From the NCBI RefSeq assembly GCF_000735345.1, contig NZ_JMPJ01000071.1:1-64000 (forward strand): a stretch of DNA of 64,000 bases, written 5' to 3'. The translations under genes and the position numbers were made by a program. The stretch is from Ewingella americana ATCC 33852. GTDB taxonomy: Bacteria; Pseudomonadota; Gammaproteobacteria; Enterobacterales; Enterobacteriaceae. Positions within the stretch are counted from its first letter, which is position 1, and the number at the start of each line of letters is the position of its first letter. Below the pieces are notes generated by a model. That model worked only from the letters and a program-made list of their open reading frames with translations, made no database searches and was not told where the DNA came from. Below, piece by piece: positions 62,223-64,000 of the stretch.

Positions 62223-62954
62223 TTAACGGCTGCGCTGATATGTCCCATCTGCCTGACGAGTAAAGAGTACCGTCGTATTCTGCTCGGTGGTGATTTGTAG
62301 CGACGTCACCGCGCCCTGCGCATCGCGCTGAATCTTCACTTCCTGTCCCGCCTTCAAGTTACTCAGCGGCTTTTGGCTGCCTTCCACCTGCGCCATCGCG
62401 AACACATCGTTAACCGCCAGATTATTGTCGCGGAACAGCTGTGCCATGGTTTGACCCGGCTTCACGCTGTAGCTCTGCCAGTTGTCCTGTGCGACAGGCT
62501 GAGGCGGCTCAGTGGCCGCCTGTTGTTGAGGTTGAATCTCTTGCTGTTGCGGCTGAGCCCGCTGGGTGGTGCGCCCTTGGTCGTTTCGCAGGTCAGCTTG
62601 CATCGGAATGGATGTCGGCTGCTGCGGCTGGGAAGGGGCATAGGTGTTCGGCGGTGAATAAGGCCATAACAGCGCCAGCACCACGATCAGCGCGCTAAGA
62701 AGTATCCAGCGGCGATGCGCGTAAGGCAGGGGTGACATCCAGTGAAAATTATCACTCATATGCCAGACTTTATGCCCCAGCGCCTTGGCTTTGCTCACCA
62801 GTGACGGCTTCTGCGGCGGCAGCTCTTGCGATTCATCGCTTTCAGACTGCGGCGTAGCGTTACGCATCGGTCTTTTCATAATGGCAATCCAGGATCTCAA
62901 CATGGGTTGATACATACGGATGGCTTTCCTTCTCCTGGGCGGGATTCGGCCCAT
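62223..62954 (-). CDS. ytfB: OapA-family cell-division-associated protein YtfB
   Basis: A 243-residue single-pass membrane protein like E. coli YtfB (212), which is linked to cell division and adhesion. The N-terminal cytoplasmic part (about 1-80) contains KVWHMSDNFHWMSPLPYAHRR. One transmembrane segment (about 83-100) is followed by a Gln/Pro-rich linker and a C-terminal OapA/LysM-like domain (YSVKPGQTMAQLFRDNNL). The ATG at 62954 follows gagagg. An in-frame ATG at 62915, after aggagaagg, is also possible and would remove 13 residues. Confidence 0.9.
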   Translation of the reverse strand: MGRIPPRRRKAIRMYQPMLRSWIAIMKRPMRNATPQSESDESQELPPQKPSLVSKAKALGHKVWHMSDNFHWMSPLPYAHRRWILLSALIVVLALLWPYSPPNTYAPSQPQQPTSIPMQADLRNDQGRTTQRAQPQQQEIQPQQQAATEPPQPVAQDNWQSYSVKPGQTMAQLFRDNNLAVNDVFAMAQVEGSQKPLSNLKAGQEVKIQRDAQGAVTSLQITTEQNTTVLFTRQADGTYQRSR

Positions 62955-63252
62955 GACAACCTCTCTTTCTTACGCTTAAAACGCACGACTACTGGATTTA
63001 ACAGAACAAAAATCATACCCGATTATTCTGTCGGATTTTCCCGCTAAGTATAGCTGGTTAACTGCTTGATGCGGAAAGGAACAACGCACAAATAGCACGC
63101 AAACGATGCCTTTGCCGAGAATTAACCCGATAAACCCTGTGATGGGTGGGGAGAAAGTAGAACCATGTCATGCCACGTCATAGAGAATTTTACCCAAAAG
63201 CCGTGCGCTGTTATGCTGCGTTTTCGACTTTTTAAGATTTTAAGGAAACTTC
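62955..63252. other. divergent spacer between ytfB and fklB
   Basis: A 298-base region that must contain both promoters. No repeat, RNA gene or regulator palindrome was recognised in it. Confidence 0.5.
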
Positions 63253-63873
63253 ATGACAACCCCTTCATTTGATAGCGTTGAAGCGCAGGCAAGCTACGGT
63301 ATCGGCTTGCAAGTTGGTCAACAATTGCAAGAATCAGGTTTACAAGGTTTAGAGCCTGACGCATTGCTGGCAGGCTTACGCGATGCGCTGGAAGGGAATA
63401 CGCCAGCAGTTCCTGTTGACGTTGTTCACCGTGCTCTGCGTGAAGTTCACGAGCGTGCTGACGCCGTGCGTCGTCAACGTCAAGAAGCTCTGGCCGTTGA
63501 AGGTCAAGAGTTCCTGGCTGCCAACGCCCAGCGCGAAGGCGTGACCAGCACCGAGTCTGGCCTGCAATTCTCTGTGATTAATCAAGGCGATGGCCCAATC
63601 CCAGGCCGTCAGGATCGCGTGCGCGTTCACTACACCGGTAAGCTTATCGACGGCACCGTGTTCGACAGCTCTGTACAGCGCGGCGAGCCAGCTGAGTTCC
63701 CAGTTAACGGCGTTATCGCTGGCTGGATTGAAGCTCTGACCCTGATGCCAGTCGGTTCTAAGTGGGAGCTGTATATCCCTCATAACCTGGCTTACGGCGA
63801 ACGTGGTGCTGGCGCGTCCATCCCACCATTCAGCGCGCTGACCTTCGAAGTTGAGTTGCTGGAAATCCTGTAA
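63253..63873 (+). CDS. fklB: FKBP-type peptidyl-prolyl isomerase FklB (FKBP22)
   Basis: A 206-residue cytoplasmic peptidyl-prolyl cis-trans isomerase (E. coli 206). The N-terminal helical dimerisation domain (about 1-90) is followed by the FKBP domain with [23 protein letters not shown] near residue 123 and [21 protein letters not shown] near 175. There is no signal peptide. It has a clear ribosome binding site (aaggaaac). Confidence 0.98.
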   Translation: MTTPSFDSVEAQASYGIGLQVGQQLQESGLQGLEPDALLAGLRDALEGNTPAVPVDVVHRALREVHERADAVRRQRQEALAVEGQEFLAANAQREGVTSTESGLQFSVINQGDGPIPGRQDRVRVHYTGKLIDGTVFDSSVQRGEPAEFPVNGVIAGWIEALTLMPVGSKWELYIPHNLAYGERGAGASIPPFSALTFEVELLEIL

Positions 63874-63901
63874 TCGCCATTGATTGCGGATGCTGAAGTA
63901 A

Positions 63902-63934
63902 AATGAAAGGGCGCCTCGGCGCCCTTTTTGCTTT
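63902..63934. terminator. terminator between fklB and the next gene
   Basis: The stem aaagggcgcc/ggcgcccttt is followed by TTTTT on the plus strand. The left flank is A-rich, so it may also serve the convergent gene. Confidence 0.85.
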
Positions 63935-63949
63935 CTAAAACCTTTCTGA

Positions 63950-64000
63950 TCACTTCTTCAGCGGCGTTTGCAGGTCAACCTGATAGACCTCGAAACCGAC
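63950..64000 (-). CDS. cpdB: C-terminal end of a probable CpdB
   Basis: Only the last 16 codons are in the window: VGFEVYQVDLQTPLKK then TGA on the minus strand. The ending resembles that of the periplasmic 2',3'-cyclic-nucleotide 2'-phosphodiesterase CpdB, which lies a few genes from fklB in E. coli. The fragment is too short to be certain. Confidence 0.45.
   Translation of the reverse strand, partial: VGFEVYQVDLQTPLKK

Overview
The window is a stretch of enterobacterial chromosome with roughly 50-55% GC. Almost every recognisable protein has a close Escherichia coli counterpart in nearly the E. coli order (the 93-95.5 min region). Details such as AmiB with two LysM domains, loss of cutA beside dsbD, and a beta-type fimbrial cluster next to acs suggest Yersiniaceae or a related family (Serratia/Rahnella/Rouxiella-like). 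The genus cannot be fixed from sequence alone. No insertion sequence, prophage or CRISPR array was seen.

Layout. (1) 1-100: a 5S rRNA-like 3' tail plus terminator, apparently the distal end of an rRNA operon. (2) 180-4171, minus: acetate uptake and activation (actP-yjcH-acs). (3) 4172-13256: a variable block holding a chaperone-usher fimbrial operon (subunit, usher, chaperone, adhesin), a small XRE regulator directly behind it, a convergent ToxR/ToxS-like membrane regulator pair, and an MccF-type peptidase. It ends at a tRNA-Phe gene with an unusual hairpin array attached to a duplicated tRNA tail. (4) 13460-18890, minus: yjdC, dsbD, dcuA, aspA. (5) 19266-24335: fxsA, groES-groEL, yjeI, epmB, efp. 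(6) 24447-28913: ecnA and ecnB entericidin genes, blc, and frdABCD with an FNR-type promoter. (7) 29206-35992: epmA, then mscM, psd and rsgA on minus. (8) 36162-37586: orn, three identical tRNA-Gly genes with a strong promoter, and a spacer with perfect DnaA boxes that matches the position of the E. coli datA locus. (9) 37587-49859: queG, facing the superoperon nnr-tsaE-amiB-mutL-miaA-hfq-hflX-hflK-hflC-yjeT. (10) 50003-57486: purA, nsrR, rnr, rlmB, aidB, bsmA. (11) 57583-60530: an orphan chemoreceptor with an FNR-like upstream site, and yjfP. (12) 60702-64000: rpsF-priB-rpsR-rplI, ytfB, fklB, and the end of a probable cpdB.

How the genes fit together. Several groups concern translation and RNA: EF-P with its two modification enzymes EpmA and EpmB, RsgA and HflX (ribosome GTPases), Orn and Rnr (RNases), QueG, MiaA, TsaE and RlmB (RNA modification), Hfq, and three ribosomal proteins. 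A second theme is anaerobic C4-dicarboxylate metabolism: AspA makes fumarate, DcuA exchanges it, FrdABCD respires it. A third is the envelope: fimbriae, AmiB, Psd, MscM, lipoproteins and DsbD.

The least ordinary parts are the stable-RNA tail and hairpin mosaics at 1-92 and 13060-13256, the datA-like spacer, the fimbria-linked regulators, the MccF homologue, and the 9-bp tandem repeat in front of ecnA.
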